From contig JADZEF010000393.1 in assembly GCA_020850695.1 (NCBI GenBank), positions 1 to 52,268 on the forward strand: a DNA stretch of 52,268 nucleotides, in the 5' to 3' direction. Positions 36,940 to 46,432 of this stretch are shown here, piece by piece. Under the pieces are notes generated by a model. The model was not told where the DNA came from and searched no databases. It was given only the letters and a program-made list of their open reading frames with translations. The first letter of the stretch is position 1. The number at the start of each line of letters is the position of its first letter. The stretch comes from Planctomycetaceae bacterium. GTDB taxonomy: Bacteria > Planctomycetota > Planctomycetia > Planctomycetales > Planctomycetaceae. The position numbers and the translations under genes are program-made.

Positions 36940-39801
36940 ATGCTGACGTTTTTCGCCGCCGGTTTCGCCGTTGCCACGCTGCTCGCGGCCACCGGTCCGA
37001 TTCTCATCCACCTGTTCAACCGCCGCCGCTACCGCACGGTCGAGTGGGCGGCCATGGACTTCCTGCGCGAGGCGCTCCGCCGCAATCGCAAAGTCCTCCA
37101 GATCCGTGACCTGCTGATTCTCGCGCTCCGGGTTCTGTGCGTGCTGGGCTTCGGCTTCGCCCTGGCGCGGCCTTTCCTCACCTCGGGAAATGCTTCGCTC
37201 TGGCCCCTGTTCGCAACCGCGTTCGCCTTGCTGTTGGGGCTGGGGGCGGCCGTCGCCGGCATCTGGGCGAAGGACAAGAACACGCGGCTCGGAGCGGGAA
37301 TCGTCTGTGCGGTGGCGACGCTCCTGGGAGTCTTCGGCGGGTACAAGGTCTTCCGGGCGGGGGCCGACGCCGCTACGACCGCCTCGGCGACGAATCGGGC
37401 TCCCGTGCATGCGGTGCTGCTGATCGACAACAGCCTCAGCATGGGGACGCAGGCCCTCAACGGGACTCTGCTCGACCAGGCGAAGATCAAAGCGGAAGAA
37501 TTCATCGACCAACTCCCCGCCGAGAGCCGCGTGTCGGTCATTCCGTTGTGCGGGTCCGAGGCGGTGTTCACGCTCGACGGTTACCGCAATCGTGAGGATG
37601 CCCTCGACGCTCTGAAGAGAATCGACGTCGTCGCGATGGGGGCTTCGGCGGCGAGCGCATCTCGGGCCATCGAGATCGCGTCACAGGCATGCTTGAAAGT
37701 CCCGGAGCTGTCGGCCAAACGCGTCGTCCTGCTGAGCGACCAGCAGGCGATCAACTGGCCGTCCGGCGGGATGCAGCAGGCCCTCGCGACGATTCCCGAG
37801 CTTCAGGTCGTGCAGATCGCTCCCGACGCTCCGGCGGAGAATCTGGCGGTGACCGAGTTCCGCGTGCGGGACGGCATCGCCGACGTGGAAACTCCGGCGA
37901 GCTTCCTGGCCACGATCGAATACCGCGGCCGCGAGCCGCTGGCGAGCGTGCTGGTGACGCTGACGGTGGACGGGGCGGTCGTCGCCAGCCAGACGGTCGA
38001 GATGCAGCCCGACCAGTCGCGGCAGGTCGAATTCAAGCATCAGTTTGACGTCTCGGTCGATCCCGGCCGGCCGGTTTTCGTGCCGGCCACGGTCTCAGTC
38101 GCCAGTGATGCAGTGGCGGGGGACATGCTCGCCCTCGACAACCAGCGGCATCTGGCGGTGCCCGTCGTCGCCGGCATCCCGATCGTCTTCATCGACCAGT
38201 ACGGAGAAGACGAGGACCCCGACAAGAGCCGCCTGGGGGACACTTACGCGCTGCGTCGCTGGCTCGCGCCGCGGCAAAGTCGCGACGACACGCGGCGGCA
38301 GCTCATCACGGTCCGCCACACGACAATCGAGAAGCTCGACCAGCCGATGCTGGAAGATGCCCGGTACGTCGTCATTGCCGGAGTCTCGAACCCGTCCGGC
38401 AAAACCGAACTCTTGCGGCAGTTCGTGCTTCAAGGAGGACGCCTGTTGATCGCGGCCGGCGGACAGTTCGACCCCATCGCCTGGACCGAGCAGGCGTGGC
38501 TCGATGGGGGCGGCATCCTTCCCGCTCCGCTCAAGCCGACTCCCGTCGGTGAAACCCCCGAGGAAGCATCCCGTAAGCAATCACTCGATCCCTTCTTCCT
38601 CGAGTTCGCATCGCTCCAGCACGATTACTTTCTGATCGAAGGAGAGTCGACCGCTTCGCTCAAGGACTTTTACAGCGGTCTCTATTTCCTGAAGGCGATC
38701 GAGGCTGACCTGACCCCCGAGGTGATGACGAAGCTGTCCGAGACCGAAACGAATCGTCTCAAAGCCGACCGGGCGTTTCTCGCCGAAGCCAACGCCCGTG
38801 CGGAGAAATGGACGACGCTCGAGAAGGACGGACGGTTCAGCCCCGCCGAGCAGGCGCAGCGCGACCAGGACGAAGAGCATCGCCGCACGATCTCTCCCGA
38901 CTGGCTTCTCTGGCGCCGCGACCGGACGCACGAGACCGAAGCCGAGCCGATCTCCGAGCTGGTCGAAGCGACGAAGCCGCGGGTCCTGGGCCGCATGACT
39001 CGTAACGACATCCCGTTCCTGGTCGAGCGCACGCTCGGCGACGGCAAAGTCCTGTTCGTCGCGACGTCGATCTTCTCGCGCGGCCTCAACTCGGACTGGA
39101 ACAATCTCACGAAGGACATCCCCGTCCTCCTTTTCGACCGCATCGTCCGCCGTCCGCTGGAAGAAACGCTACCGCCACGGAACTTCGATTCGGGCGAGCG
39201 GATCGTCCTGCCGGTCGAACGGAGCGAGCAGTTGCAGTATTCGCTCGTGCGACCATCGAAGCAGTCCCGTCGCGACTCCTCGGCCGACACAAGAAATGCA
39301 TCCGGAGGAGAAGGGGGCGATGTCGCGAATATTCCAGACGCGATTCCCGTCCGCGAGGAACTCCTGCCGGTCGATGCCCTCGGGCCGGAGACATTCGGCG
39401 TCGCCGTCCGCAACGCCACCCGCGCCGGCCACTACACAATCACTGCCCGCCGCATCGCCGAGGGTGCGGGAACGATTCAGCCCGTCTCGATCACAACGGG
39501 CAGCCCGGGGCAGCAGGCGGGCGAGAAGCAGCGGGAAATCGTGCTGGCGGTCAACGGGCCGGCCGACGAATCCGATTTGCGGACGATCGACGCCCACGCC
39601 CTCAAGGAACGTCTGGGCGAAGCCAACTACCGCTGGATCGAGCGGGACGAGCCGATCGCCCTGGAAGGCGCTCAGATCCGCGGTCGCGACCTCTGGAAGT
39701 GGCTTGCCGCTTTCGCTCTGATGGGACTGCTGCTCGAAATGGTCGTTCTCTCCTGGCCGCAATGGATGCTCCGCCTCCGCGGCGAGGGGGTGGCCTCATG
39801 A
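36940..39801 (+). CDS. BatA-N/VWA membrane protein
   Basis: A 953-residue protein. Residues 1-85 form the BatA/aerotolerance N-terminal domain (ILIHLFNRRRYRTVEWAAMDFL, two spans), followed by two more spans, a VWA domain with a DxSxS metal site in LLIDNSLSMG (near residue 165), a long beta-rich/GATase-like periplasmic part, and one C-terminal span (WLAAFALMGLLLEMVVLSWP). The layout matches the large VWA proteins of planctomycetes, often next to moxR and DUF58 genes; neither is present here. ATG 36940 is preferred to GTG 36931. Its stop overlaps the next VWA gene. Confidence 0.87.
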   Translation: MLTFFAAGFAVATLLAATGPILIHLFNRRRYRTVEWAAMDFLREALRRNRKVLQIRDLLILALRVLCVLGFGFALARPFLTSGNASLWPLFATAFALLLGLGAAVAGIWAKDKNTRLGAGIVCAVATLLGVFGGYKVFRAGADAATTASATNRAPVHAVLLIDNSLSMGTQALNGTLLDQAKIKAEEFIDQLPAESRVSVIPLCGSEAVFTLDGYRNREDALDALKRIDVVAMGASAASASRAIEIASQACLKVPELSAKRVVLLSDQQAINWPSGGMQQALATIPELQVVQIAPDAPAENLAVTEFRVRDGIADVETPASFLATIEYRGREPLASVLVTLTVDGAVVASQTVEMQPDQSRQVEFKHQFDVSVDPGRPVFVPATVSVASDAVAGDMLALDNQRHLAVPVVAGIPIVFIDQYGEDEDPDKSRLGDTYALRRWLAPRQSRDDTRRQLITVRHTTIEKLDQPMLEDARYVVIAGVSNPSGKTELLRQFVLQGGRLLIAAGGQFDPIAWTEQAWLDGGGILPAPLKPTPVGETPEEASRKQSLDPFFLEFASLQHDYFLIEGESTASLKDFYSGLYFLKAIEADLTPEVMTKLSETETNRLKADRAFLAEANARAEKWTTLEKDGRFSPAEQAQRDQDEEHRRTISPDWLLWRRDRTHETEAEPISELVEATKPRVLGRMTRNDIPFLVERTLGDGKVLFVATSIFSRGLNSDWNNLTKDIPVLLFDRIVRRPLEETLPPRNFDSGERIVLPVERSEQLQYSLVRPSKQSRRDSSADTRNASGGEGGDVANIPDAIPVREELLPVDALGPETFGVAVRNATRAGHYTITARRIAEGAGTIQPVSITTGSPGQQAGEKQREIVLAVNGPADESDLRTIDAHALKERLGEANYRWIERDEPIALEGAQIRGRDLWKWLAAFALMGLLLEMVVLSWPQWMLRLRGEGVAS

Positions 39802-42392
39802 GCTTCCTCTCCCGTCTCGCTTCTCTGCTCGGTTACCCCGACGGCCGATTCTCGTTCGGCGCCTCGTGGGCTCACCAGGGCCCCGCGTGGGTTCTGTTCG
39901 GCATCGTCGCGCTGTGCGCCTTTACGGTGCTCTACTACCTGCGGTGGCAGCCGCGCGGCACGCGTCCGGTCCGCATCACGCTGGCCGTCTGCCGGTCGAT
40001 TGTCCTGGCGATGATCCTGCTGATGCTCGCCGAGCCGATCGTCGAACGGACGATCGTGCGTCACCCAAAGCCGCTCCTGTGGGTGCTCTTCGACGGCTCC
40101 GAAAGCATGGCGATCGAGGACGAGTTCTCCGACGTCCAGCGGCAGGAACTCGATGAAGCAGTCGATATGAAGGGGTTCCTGGCGGCTCAGGCCGCTTCTA
40201 CCGAAGCAGCCAAACCGTCGAACACGCCAGCCACTGCACCGAAGGAAAAAGGAGCCAAGCCGACGCGGACCGAGTACATCCGGGCGCTCATCGAAAAGTC
40301 GGACAACAACCTGCTCAAGAAGCTCGGCGAGAAGTACCGCCTGCAGGCCTACGTCTTCGACCGTCCCGACGGTGTGCGGTCGGTCAAGCTCTCCGAGGAA
40401 TCGGCCGGCAATCAGACGAAGTCGCTTTCGGAAGCAGTCAAGTCGGCTGTCGAAACGAAGTCACTGGCTGAGGCGGACGCCCCCGAGCCGATCGATCCAA
40501 AACTGATCAGCCAGCAGATCACGGCTGAGGGGACCGTCACCGCACTCGGTGCGGCCCTGGACGACCTCGCGCTGCGTCACGCGACCGGCAACCTTTCCGG
40601 GGTTCTCGTCGTCAGCGACTTCGAGCAGAATTCCGGTCCCGCTCCGATGGCCGCCGCCCGCCGCCTCGGCGTCCCGGTCTCAACGCTCGGCATCGGCCCG
40701 AAGTCCGCCGCCGACCTGGCGGTCGAAGTCCAGACGACACTCAAGATGAAAAAGTCCGAGCAGTCGAGCGTCTCGGTCACGCTTCGCCAGCACGAGCTCG
40801 ACGGGAAGCAGGCTCACGTCAAAGTCACTGCTCGCCCGATTGAAGGAATGGCGGACGCGTCGCAGACGATCCTCATCGGCGAGCGCACGGTCGCCCTCGA
40901 CACGGCCCTGCAATCGATGGAGTTCCCGTTCACGCCCGAAGAGACCGGCCGCTTCGCCATCACCGTCGAGACCGACAAGCTTGAAGGGGAGATCGTCGAC
41001 CAGAACAACCGCGCCGAGCGCGAAGTCACCATCATCGATGATTTCATGCGGCTGCTGTATGTCGAGTACGAGCCGACGTGGGAATGGCGGTTCGTGAAGG
41101 AAGTCTTCCACCGCGACAAGCTCGTCGGGATGCGGGGCTTCCGCACGTTTTTGTCATCGTCCGACCCCAACGTTCGCCGCACCAACGAGCTGTTCGTCCA
41201 GAGCCTCACGCCGCCGCGGAGCGAGTTCTTCCAGTACGACGTCATCTTCCTCGGGGACATGCCGGCCGGCAGCGGGGCCGAAATGCCGGGGACCGCGTTC
41301 CGTCTCAGCAACCGTTTCTGCGAAATGGCCAAGGAATTCGTCAGCCAGTTCGGCGGCGGGCTGGTGGTCATTGCGGGACCGCGGTTCGGACCGGGGCAGC
41401 TGGCGGGCACCCCGCTCGCGGACATGCTGCCGGTCATCGTCGACCCCGACTCGCGGGTCCGCGACGAGCGCGAGTTCACGCTGAAGCTCACGCCGATGGC
41501 GTCGCAGTACGACTTCATGCGGCTGGGAATGAACGATGCCGAGAATGAGAAGGCCTGGGGCAACCTCGGCCGGCTCTCATGGTACCAGCGGGTGAAGCGG
41601 ATCGAACCGAGCGCGACGACCGTGCTGGCCCAGCACCCCGATGACAAGTGCGACGACGGCCGCACCCCGCAACCGCTCATCGCCATCCGCAAGTACGGCC
41701 GCGGCGAAGTGGTCTACATCGCCTTCGACGAAATGTGGCGGCTGCGCCGCAAATACGGCGAGCAGTATTACCGGCAGTTCTGGGGCCAGATGATCCACCG
41801 CCTCGGCCTCAGCCACGCTCTCGGCAGCCAGAAGCGGTTCGTCGTCAACACCGACCGCCAGCAGTACCAGTCGGATGACAAGGTGCTGGTCACTGTCGAG
41901 GCCTACAACGAGGACTTCGAGCCCCTCTCCGAGGAAGACGTCCCCGAGAAGCGGCTGCATGCCGAGTTGATCCGCCCTGGCAAGTCGAGCGACAGGCAGG
42001 TCGACTCGGCCGCGCTCAGCATCTCGCAGGTTCGTCCCGGCGTATTCGAGGCCCGCGTCCCGGTGTTTGAGGGGGGCGAGTACCGGCTCCGCGTGACCGA
42101 CCCGGTTTCAAAGGAGCCGGCCGAGGTCCACTTCAACGTGGCGAGCGTCTCAGTCGAGCGCCGCAGCGCCGTCCGCAATGCGGCGCTCCAGGAAAACCTC
42201 GCCGCCGAGTCGAAGGGCCGCAGCTACGAGCTGACCAACGTCCAGAACATCCTCACCGACTTCGACCCGAAGCCGAAGCCCGAGACCACGGTGGAAATCG
42301 AACCGCTGTGGAACTCCTGGCTGTGGTTTGGCCTGGTCGTCGGGCTGCTGATGTTCGAGTGGCTGGTCAGGAAGCTTGCGCGGCTGACGTAG
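39798..42392 (+). CDS. VWA/GATase-like membrane protein
   Basis: An 864-residue partner of the preceding gene; the two overlap by four bases (ATGA). Spans at about 28-50 and 60-85 precede a VWA domain with the metal site DGSES in LLWVLFDGSESM. The middle part (residues about 420-640) has a ThuA/GATase-like pattern (RLLYVEYEPTWEWRFVKEVF, GGGLVVIAGPRFGPG, YGRGEVVYIAFDEMWRLR). A C-terminal span (WLWFGLVVGLLMFEWLV) anchors it. The two proteins probably form one complex in the inner membrane. Function is unknown. Confidence 0.87.
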   Translation: MSFLSRLASLLGYPDGRFSFGASWAHQGPAWVLFGIVALCAFTVLYYLRWQPRGTRPVRITLAVCRSIVLAMILLMLAEPIVERTIVRHPKPLLWVLFDGSESMAIEDEFSDVQRQELDEAVDMKGFLAAQAASTEAAKPSNTPATAPKEKGAKPTRTEYIRALIEKSDNNLLKKLGEKYRLQAYVFDRPDGVRSVKLSEESAGNQTKSLSEAVKSAVETKSLAEADAPEPIDPKLISQQITAEGTVTALGAALDDLALRHATGNLSGVLVVSDFEQNSGPAPMAAARRLGVPVSTLGIGPKSAADLAVEVQTTLKMKKSEQSSVSVTLRQHELDGKQAHVKVTARPIEGMADASQTILIGERTVALDTALQSMEFPFTPEETGRFAITVETDKLEGEIVDQNNRAEREVTIIDDFMRLLYVEYEPTWEWRFVKEVFHRDKLVGMRGFRTFLSSSDPNVRRTNELFVQSLTPPRSEFFQYDVIFLGDMPAGSGAEMPGTAFRLSNRFCEMAKEFVSQFGGGLVVIAGPRFGPGQLAGTPLADMLPVIVDPDSRVRDEREFTLKLTPMASQYDFMRLGMNDAENEKAWGNLGRLSWYQRVKRIEPSATTVLAQHPDDKCDDGRTPQPLIAIRKYGRGEVVYIAFDEMWRLRRKYGEQYYRQFWGQMIHRLGLSHALGSQKRFVVNTDRQQYQSDDKVLVTVEAYNEDFEPLSEEDVPEKRLHAELIRPGKSSDRQVDSAALSISQVRPGVFEARVPVFEGGEYRLRVTDPVSKEPAEVHFNVASVSVERRSAVRNAALQENLAAESKGRSYELTNVQNILTDFDPKPKPETTVEIEPLWNSWLWFGLVVGLLMFEWLVRKLARLT

Positions 42393-42591
42393 ACCCTGTT
42401 CACGTTCGACAGGTGCGACGGCGGATCGACCGCGAAGTCCGGTTGGGTCTTTCTCTGCGCTCTGGCATGTCTTCAACATCACCACGGTTGATGACCGGCG
42501 ACGCTGTCAGATTATTCTACATGAAATTGGATTTCGAAGCAGCGAGCTCGTATGGATCGCATATCGGTTCCGCATTCACGGAAAGGGTGAC

Positions 42592-43326
42592 ATGGATGAC
42601 GATGAGGACGATATCCACCCCCCAAACGATTGGATGAATCTGGAAGACTGGGATCGCTATTGGACCCGAGTCCTGGCGGACGACTTCTGGCGCGCCGCCA
42701 ATATGGAGAGCTGGGATTTCGACCGGACCGGTCTGGCGTATCTGCAAGCGACGGCCGATCGACCGAAGCATCGCATCCTGTTTGCTGGAAACGGCATCTC
42801 CCCCGAACCGTTCGGATTCTCACACAAGGGATGTGAGGTGACTGTCCTCGATGTCTCGTCGGTGGCGTGTCGGTTCGTCGAATCGTTGGAAGTGTCGGCC
42901 GATCTGCTGGCGCCGATGTTTCCGGAATTTCATGAAAACCGTAGTCCGGGAGGATTGATCACGCGAAGACTCAACCGCGAATCGAGTCGCACGCGGGTCG
43001 AACAGGAGCATCGGTCCGGTGGTTCGGTGAAGATCGTGAACGCCGATCTCTTCCATTGGGAACCCGCCGGCCCCTTCGATGCCATCTTCTCGCGACGAGC
43101 CTATCAAGGCTTCGAATGGCCGGAACAAGAAGAAATCGCGCGACGATTCTATCGATGGCTCTGTCCCGGAGGCATCGCGTTCATCGAGATGCTGAATATC
43201 CGGACTCGCCTGATGCGAGACGTGAACGAAGCCCCCTTCAGTCTGTTCGGCTTTCGCGAGATCGGCTGGTGGAGCGAAGCGAACGACGTTGATCGTCACG
43301 TGTTGTTCTGGCACGGAAGCGGATGA
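42592..43326 (+). CDS. Class I SAM-dependent methyltransferase
   Basis: A 244-residue methyltransferase. HRILFAGNGISPEPFGFSHKGCEVTVLDVSSVAC is motif I with the acidic residue after strand 2, VKIVNADLFHW is motif II, and PFDAIFSRRAYQGF plus CPGGIAFIEML are motifs III and IV. The first 30 residues are acidic and disordered. The glycine loop is AGNGIS rather than GxGxG, as in thiopurine-methyltransferase-type proteins. The substrate is unknown. It stands alone between the VWA genes and the Nudix gene. Confidence 0.82.
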   Translation: MDDDEDDIHPPNDWMNLEDWDRYWTRVLADDFWRAANMESWDFDRTGLAYLQATADRPKHRILFAGNGISPEPFGFSHKGCEVTVLDVSSVACRFVESLEVSADLLAPMFPEFHENRSPGGLITRRLNRESSRTRVEQEHRSGGSVKIVNADLFHWEPAGPFDAIFSRRAYQGFEWPEQEEIARRFYRWLCPGGIAFIEMLNIRTRLMRDVNEAPFSLFGFREIGWWSEANDVDRHVLFWHGSG

Positions 43327-43439
43327 GCGGTTCGACCGGCTGACATAGAAATCCTTGCGACGGCGCGGTTCCTCGCAACGTATGGAACTCACAAGTTCTG
43401 ACTCAAGCTGGCAGAATTCGGCGCGAGGAACGGCAACCG

Positions 43440-43856
43440 ATGTCAACAACCCGTCGCACACGTGTCGCGGCCTACGGCCTGCTGACCGATGGGGATCAGA
43501 TTCTCCTCTGCCGGCTCGCGAAGCGGCTTCCCGGACATCGTGAAGCGCGATGGACGCTTCCGGGCGGCGGGATCGACTTTGGGGAACCTCCCGAGGCGGC
43601 GATGATTCGCGAGGTTCAGGAAGAGACCGGCCTTCTCGTCGAAGCCACCCTGCTGGCAGGCATCGACTCGATCGTGGCGGACGCGGGCGGCGTTCCGTGT
43701 CACAACATCCGCATCATGTACCGCGCCCGGATTGTCAGCGGTTCCCTGCGGAACGAAATCCATGGCAGCACCGATTTGTGTCAATGGTGGCACAAGGATC
43801 AGTGTCCCGAACTGGTCGACGTGGCGCAAGCTGGACTGCGACTTGCCTTTTCGTGA
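43440..43856 (+). CDS. Nudix hydrolase
   Basis: A 138-residue pyrophosphohydrolase. The full Nudix box is present from about residue 43: G-x5-E-x7-REVQEETGL (within PGGGIDFGEPPEAAMIREV). Residues around RIMYRARIV and WWHKDQ form the flanking strands. At this length it could act on (d)NTPs, ADP-sugars or dinucleotides, and I cannot choose. ATG 43440 is 114 bases after the methyltransferase. Confidence 0.9.
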   Translation: MSTTRRTRVAAYGLLTDGDQILLCRLAKRLPGHREARWTLPGGGIDFGEPPEAAMIREVQEETGLLVEATLLAGIDSIVADAGGVPCHNIRIMYRARIVSGSLRNEIHGSTDLCQWWHKDQCPELVDVAQAGLRLAFS

Positions 43857-43915
43857 CGGCCCCAAGGCGTTCTCGCGTCGCCCGCCGCACGCCCTGTGAA
43901 AAAGAATTCACGGCC

Positions 43916-43942
43916 TGTCACAAATCGCCTCTGTCGTTCGTC
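43916..43942 (+). promoter_or_regulatory. Candidate ECF41 promoter upstream of the cupin gene
   Basis: TGTCACA (43916-43922), a 16-bp spacer and CGTC (43939-43942) match the published ECF41 consensus elements at every position. It lies about 64 bases before the cupin start, and an ECF41 sigma gene is the next gene downstream. A weaker TAACACA / CGTG pair with 17 bp lies before the sigma gene itself (44423-44450). Confidence 0.7.
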
Positions 43943-44005
43943 CTTGCTGGCGAAGACCCGGGCACGGTGGAAAACCGGGTTCGACACACTCTGGGGAGAA
44001 TGATC

Positions 44006-44425
44006 ATGGTCCGGTCACTGGCGATTGCTGCGGGATTCTGCCTGGGAGCTGCGGCGCTGTTTGCCGCACATCACGATCACAAGGGAGAGTCGGTCCGGCC
44101 GATTGCGGCCCGCGACATCTCCGAGAAGGTCGACGGGAAAGAGACGAAGGCCACCACGGTTGAGGTGACGTTCGAGCCCGGCCAGACGGGCGAACCCCAC
44201 CGCCATCCCGGCCCAGCGTTCGGCTACGTGCTGGAAGGGGAATATGAGTGGGGCATCGACGACCAGCCGTCGAAGGTGCTGAAAGCCGGGGAGACGTTCT
44301 ACGAGCCCGCCGGCTGCCTGCATCGCGTCTCGAAGAATGCCGGCAAGGGCAAGACCCGCGTCCTGGCATGGGTGCTCCATCCGCGGGACGCGAAGAGCAT
44401 TGTCATTCCCGAGCCGAAGAAGTAA
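44006..44425 (+). CDS. Exported cupin protein
   Basis: A 139-residue single-domain cupin with a signal peptide (VRSLAIAAGFCLGAAALFAAH). The metal-binding cupin motifs are present: GEPHRHPGPAFGYVLEGEYEW (motif 1) and PAGCLHRV (motif 2). Small periplasmic cupins of this kind act as dioxygenases, isomerases or ligand sensors. ATG 44006 has GGGGAG seven bases upstream; the larger frame to 43550 overlaps Nudix and is rejected. An ECF41-type promoter precedes it and the ECF41 sigma gene follows. Confidence 0.85.
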   Translation: MVRSLAIAAGFCLGAAALFAAHHDHKGESVRPIAARDISEKVDGKETKATTVEVTFEPGQTGEPHRHPGPAFGYVLEGEYEWGIDDQPSKVLKAGETFYEPAGCLHRVSKNAGKGKTRVLAWVLHPRDAKSIVIPEPKK

Positions 44426-44491
44426 CACAGCGTTGCATCGACCGTTCGTGTGGGGCGGCGCCGGCCGCCACCACGGCGACAGGAGGCAACC

Positions 44492-45334
44492 ATGTTCGGC
44501 GACGTCAACGAGTTCCGGCCGCGGATGATGTCGGTCGCATATCGCATGCTGGGGAGCGTCGCCGACGCCGAAGATGCGGTGCAGGACGCCTTCGTGCGGT
44601 ATCAGACGGCAGCCGACATCAGCTCGCCCGAGGGGTTCCTCATCCGCACGACGACCCGGCTTTGCATCGATCGGTTGCGGGCCCGCCGCCGGCAGGCGTA
44701 TGTCGGCCCCTGGGTTCCCGAGCCGGTCGACACGACCGACCGCGAATCGCCGCTGGCCGAGTCGCTCACGCAGGCGTTCCTGCTTCTGCTCGAACGCCTC
44801 TCGCCCGACGAACGGGCGGCCTTCCTGCTCCGCACCGTCTTCGACTACGAGTACGCCCAGGTGGCGGATGTCGTGGGGAAGTCGGAGTCGACCGTGAGGC
44901 AACTCGTCAGTCGCGCTCGGCGAAAGCTGGGGCTCGATGGTGAGCGGCGTTTTGCGGTGACGACGGACCAGGCGGACGGATTGGCCGAGCGGTTCGTCGA
45001 GGCGTGCCGAAGCGGCGACCTGGAAGCGATCGAAGCGATGCTGTCCGAAGAGATCGAAATCCATTCGGACGGCGGCGGCAAGGTCTCAGCCGCACGGCAC
45101 GTGATCGCCGGAAAGGAACGGGCGGCCCGCTTCCTCGCGGGGGTGTTCCGCAAGTTTCTGAACTCCTACGACCTGATGCCGATCCGGGTGAACGGCGCGC
45201 CCGGCGTGGCATTCTTCCACGAGGGACGGGTGATCGACGTCATGTCGCTGAGCCTCGGGGACCAGGTGCAGACCGTCTGCATGACGTTGAATCCGGACAA
45301 GCTTGCCCGCTGGTCCGACGCTAACGTCGACTGA
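44492..45334 (+). CDS. ECF41-family sigma factor with SnoaL-like C-terminal domain
   Basis: A 280-residue extracytoplasmic-function sigma factor. Region 2 (YRMLGSVADAEDAVQDAFVRY) and region 4 (LSPDERAAFLLRTVFDYEYAQVADVVGKSESTVRQLVSRARRKL) are followed by a SnoaL-like domain. All three ECF41 marks are seen: WVPEP in the linker, DGGGK (near residue 195) and NPDKL at the C-terminus. In ECF41 proteins this C-terminal domain is an intramolecular regulator that replaces an anti-sigma factor, and none is adjacent here. AGGAGG at 44481-44486 fixes the start. Confidence 0.95.
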   Translation: MFGDVNEFRPRMMSVAYRMLGSVADAEDAVQDAFVRYQTAADISSPEGFLIRTTTRLCIDRLRARRRQAYVGPWVPEPVDTTDRESPLAESLTQAFLLLLERLSPDERAAFLLRTVFDYEYAQVADVVGKSESTVRQLVSRARRKLGLDGERRFAVTTDQADGLAERFVEACRSGDLEAIEAMLSEEIEIHSDGGGKVSAARHVIAGKERAARFLAGVFRKFLNSYDLMPIRVNGAPGVAFFHEGRVIDVMSLSLGDQVQTVCMTLNPDKLARWSDANVD

Positions 45335-45352
45335 TCGCGACACGTGTCGCGA
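45335..45352. promoter_or_regulatory. 18-bp perfect palindrome after the sigma gene
   Basis: TCGCGACACGTGTCGCGA begins on the base after the sigma stop codon. It could be a hairpin that ends or processes the sigma transcript, or an operator for the epimerase gene. No U tract follows. Confidence 0.45.
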
Positions 45353-45548
45353 CGGTTGCAATCAGTGCGCTCGATCTTGCGCGGCGTCCGCGGACGGCGC
45401 CGGAGTCGAATTTGCACAGAACGCGGCGTCGCCGCGTGGCTGCGCGTCGTTACGCAACAGGCACGAAATCTCACGAGCCGCTTGCTGGATTTCTCACATC
45501 GCGAACGCGAAGCATTTCCTGATTCCATGAGAGATAAGGAGTCGAGCC

Positions 45549-46304
45549 ATGAAGATCGTGATCATCGGCGGGACGGGATTGATCGGGAGTAAGCTGGTCA
45601 GGAATCTGAAGGAGCGCGGACACGACGCGGTGGCCGCGTCCCCGCGATCGGGTGTGAATGCCGTCACTGGAGAGGGGTTGGCGAACGCGCTCGCGGGTGC
45701 GCAAGTGGTTGTCGACGTCTCGAACTCGCCGTCGTTCGACGATCGAGCGGTCCTCGAGTTCTTCGAACGTTCGACCGGCAACCTGATGGCGGCCGAAAAG
45801 AAAGCCGGCGTGAAGCACCATGTGATCCTGTCGATCGTCGGCGCCGACCGGATGCGCGACAGCGGCTACATGCGGGCGAAGGTGGCTCAGGAGTCTCTTG
45901 TGCGAAGCAGCGGAGTGCCTTTCAGCATTGTCCGCGCCACGCAGTTCTATGAGTTTCTCGGTGCAGTCGCCGAAGCCGGCGCGGCGGACGGAATGGTTCG
46001 CGTCCCGACCGCTCCCATGCAGCCGATCGCGGCCGAGGACGTCGCCGCGTCGCTGACCGACGTCGCTGTCGGCTCGCCCATTCAGGGAATTCTCGATATT
46101 GCGGGGCCCGAGAAGTTGCCCATCGCCGAGTTGGCCCGGCAGTTGTTCCAGGCGCGGGGCGACTCTCGCAAGGTCGTCGACGTGGACGGCATGCCCTACT
46201 TCGGACAGAAGGTCGATGACGGTTCGCTCTGCCCGTTCGGGCCGGCCCGGATCGGAGCCGTTCGTTTCGAGAACTGGTTGACAACGAACTCAACGAAGGG
46301 ATGA
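45549..46304 (+). CDS. NAD(P)-binding NmrA/SDR-like oxidoreductase
   Basis: A 251-residue extended-SDR/NmrA-type protein with the glycine loop MKIVIIGGTGLIGSKLV, an acceptor SPR after strand 2, and YMRAKVAQE in the place of the active-site segment, followed by PFSIVRATQFYEF. The Tyr-x3-Lys pair is MRAK with Tyr two residues before, so catalysis is not certain. Genes of this class are typical partners of ECF41 sigma factors. TAAGGAG lies seven bases before the ATG. The stop overlaps an ATG of the next frame. Confidence 0.88.
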   Translation: MKIVIIGGTGLIGSKLVRNLKERGHDAVAASPRSGVNAVTGEGLANALAGAQVVVDVSNSPSFDDRAVLEFFERSTGNLMAAEKKAGVKHHVILSIVGADRMRDSGYMRAKVAQESLVRSSGVPFSIVRATQFYEFLGAVAEAGAADGMVRVPTAPMQPIAAEDVAASLTDVAVGSPIQGILDIAGPEKLPIAELARQLFQARGDSRKVVDVDGMPYFGQKVDDGSLCPFGPARIGAVRFENWLTTNSTKG

Positions 46305-46432
46305 CGGGCAGCTGTTGGCGGGAAGGAGAGGATCGCATAGGCTTCGTGGCGACCCATTCCGCTTCGAGGGATTGGACGTCTGCCGCTCCGATTCAAATGA
46401 CGGACCTCGCCACTACCGACAAACGACACCGC

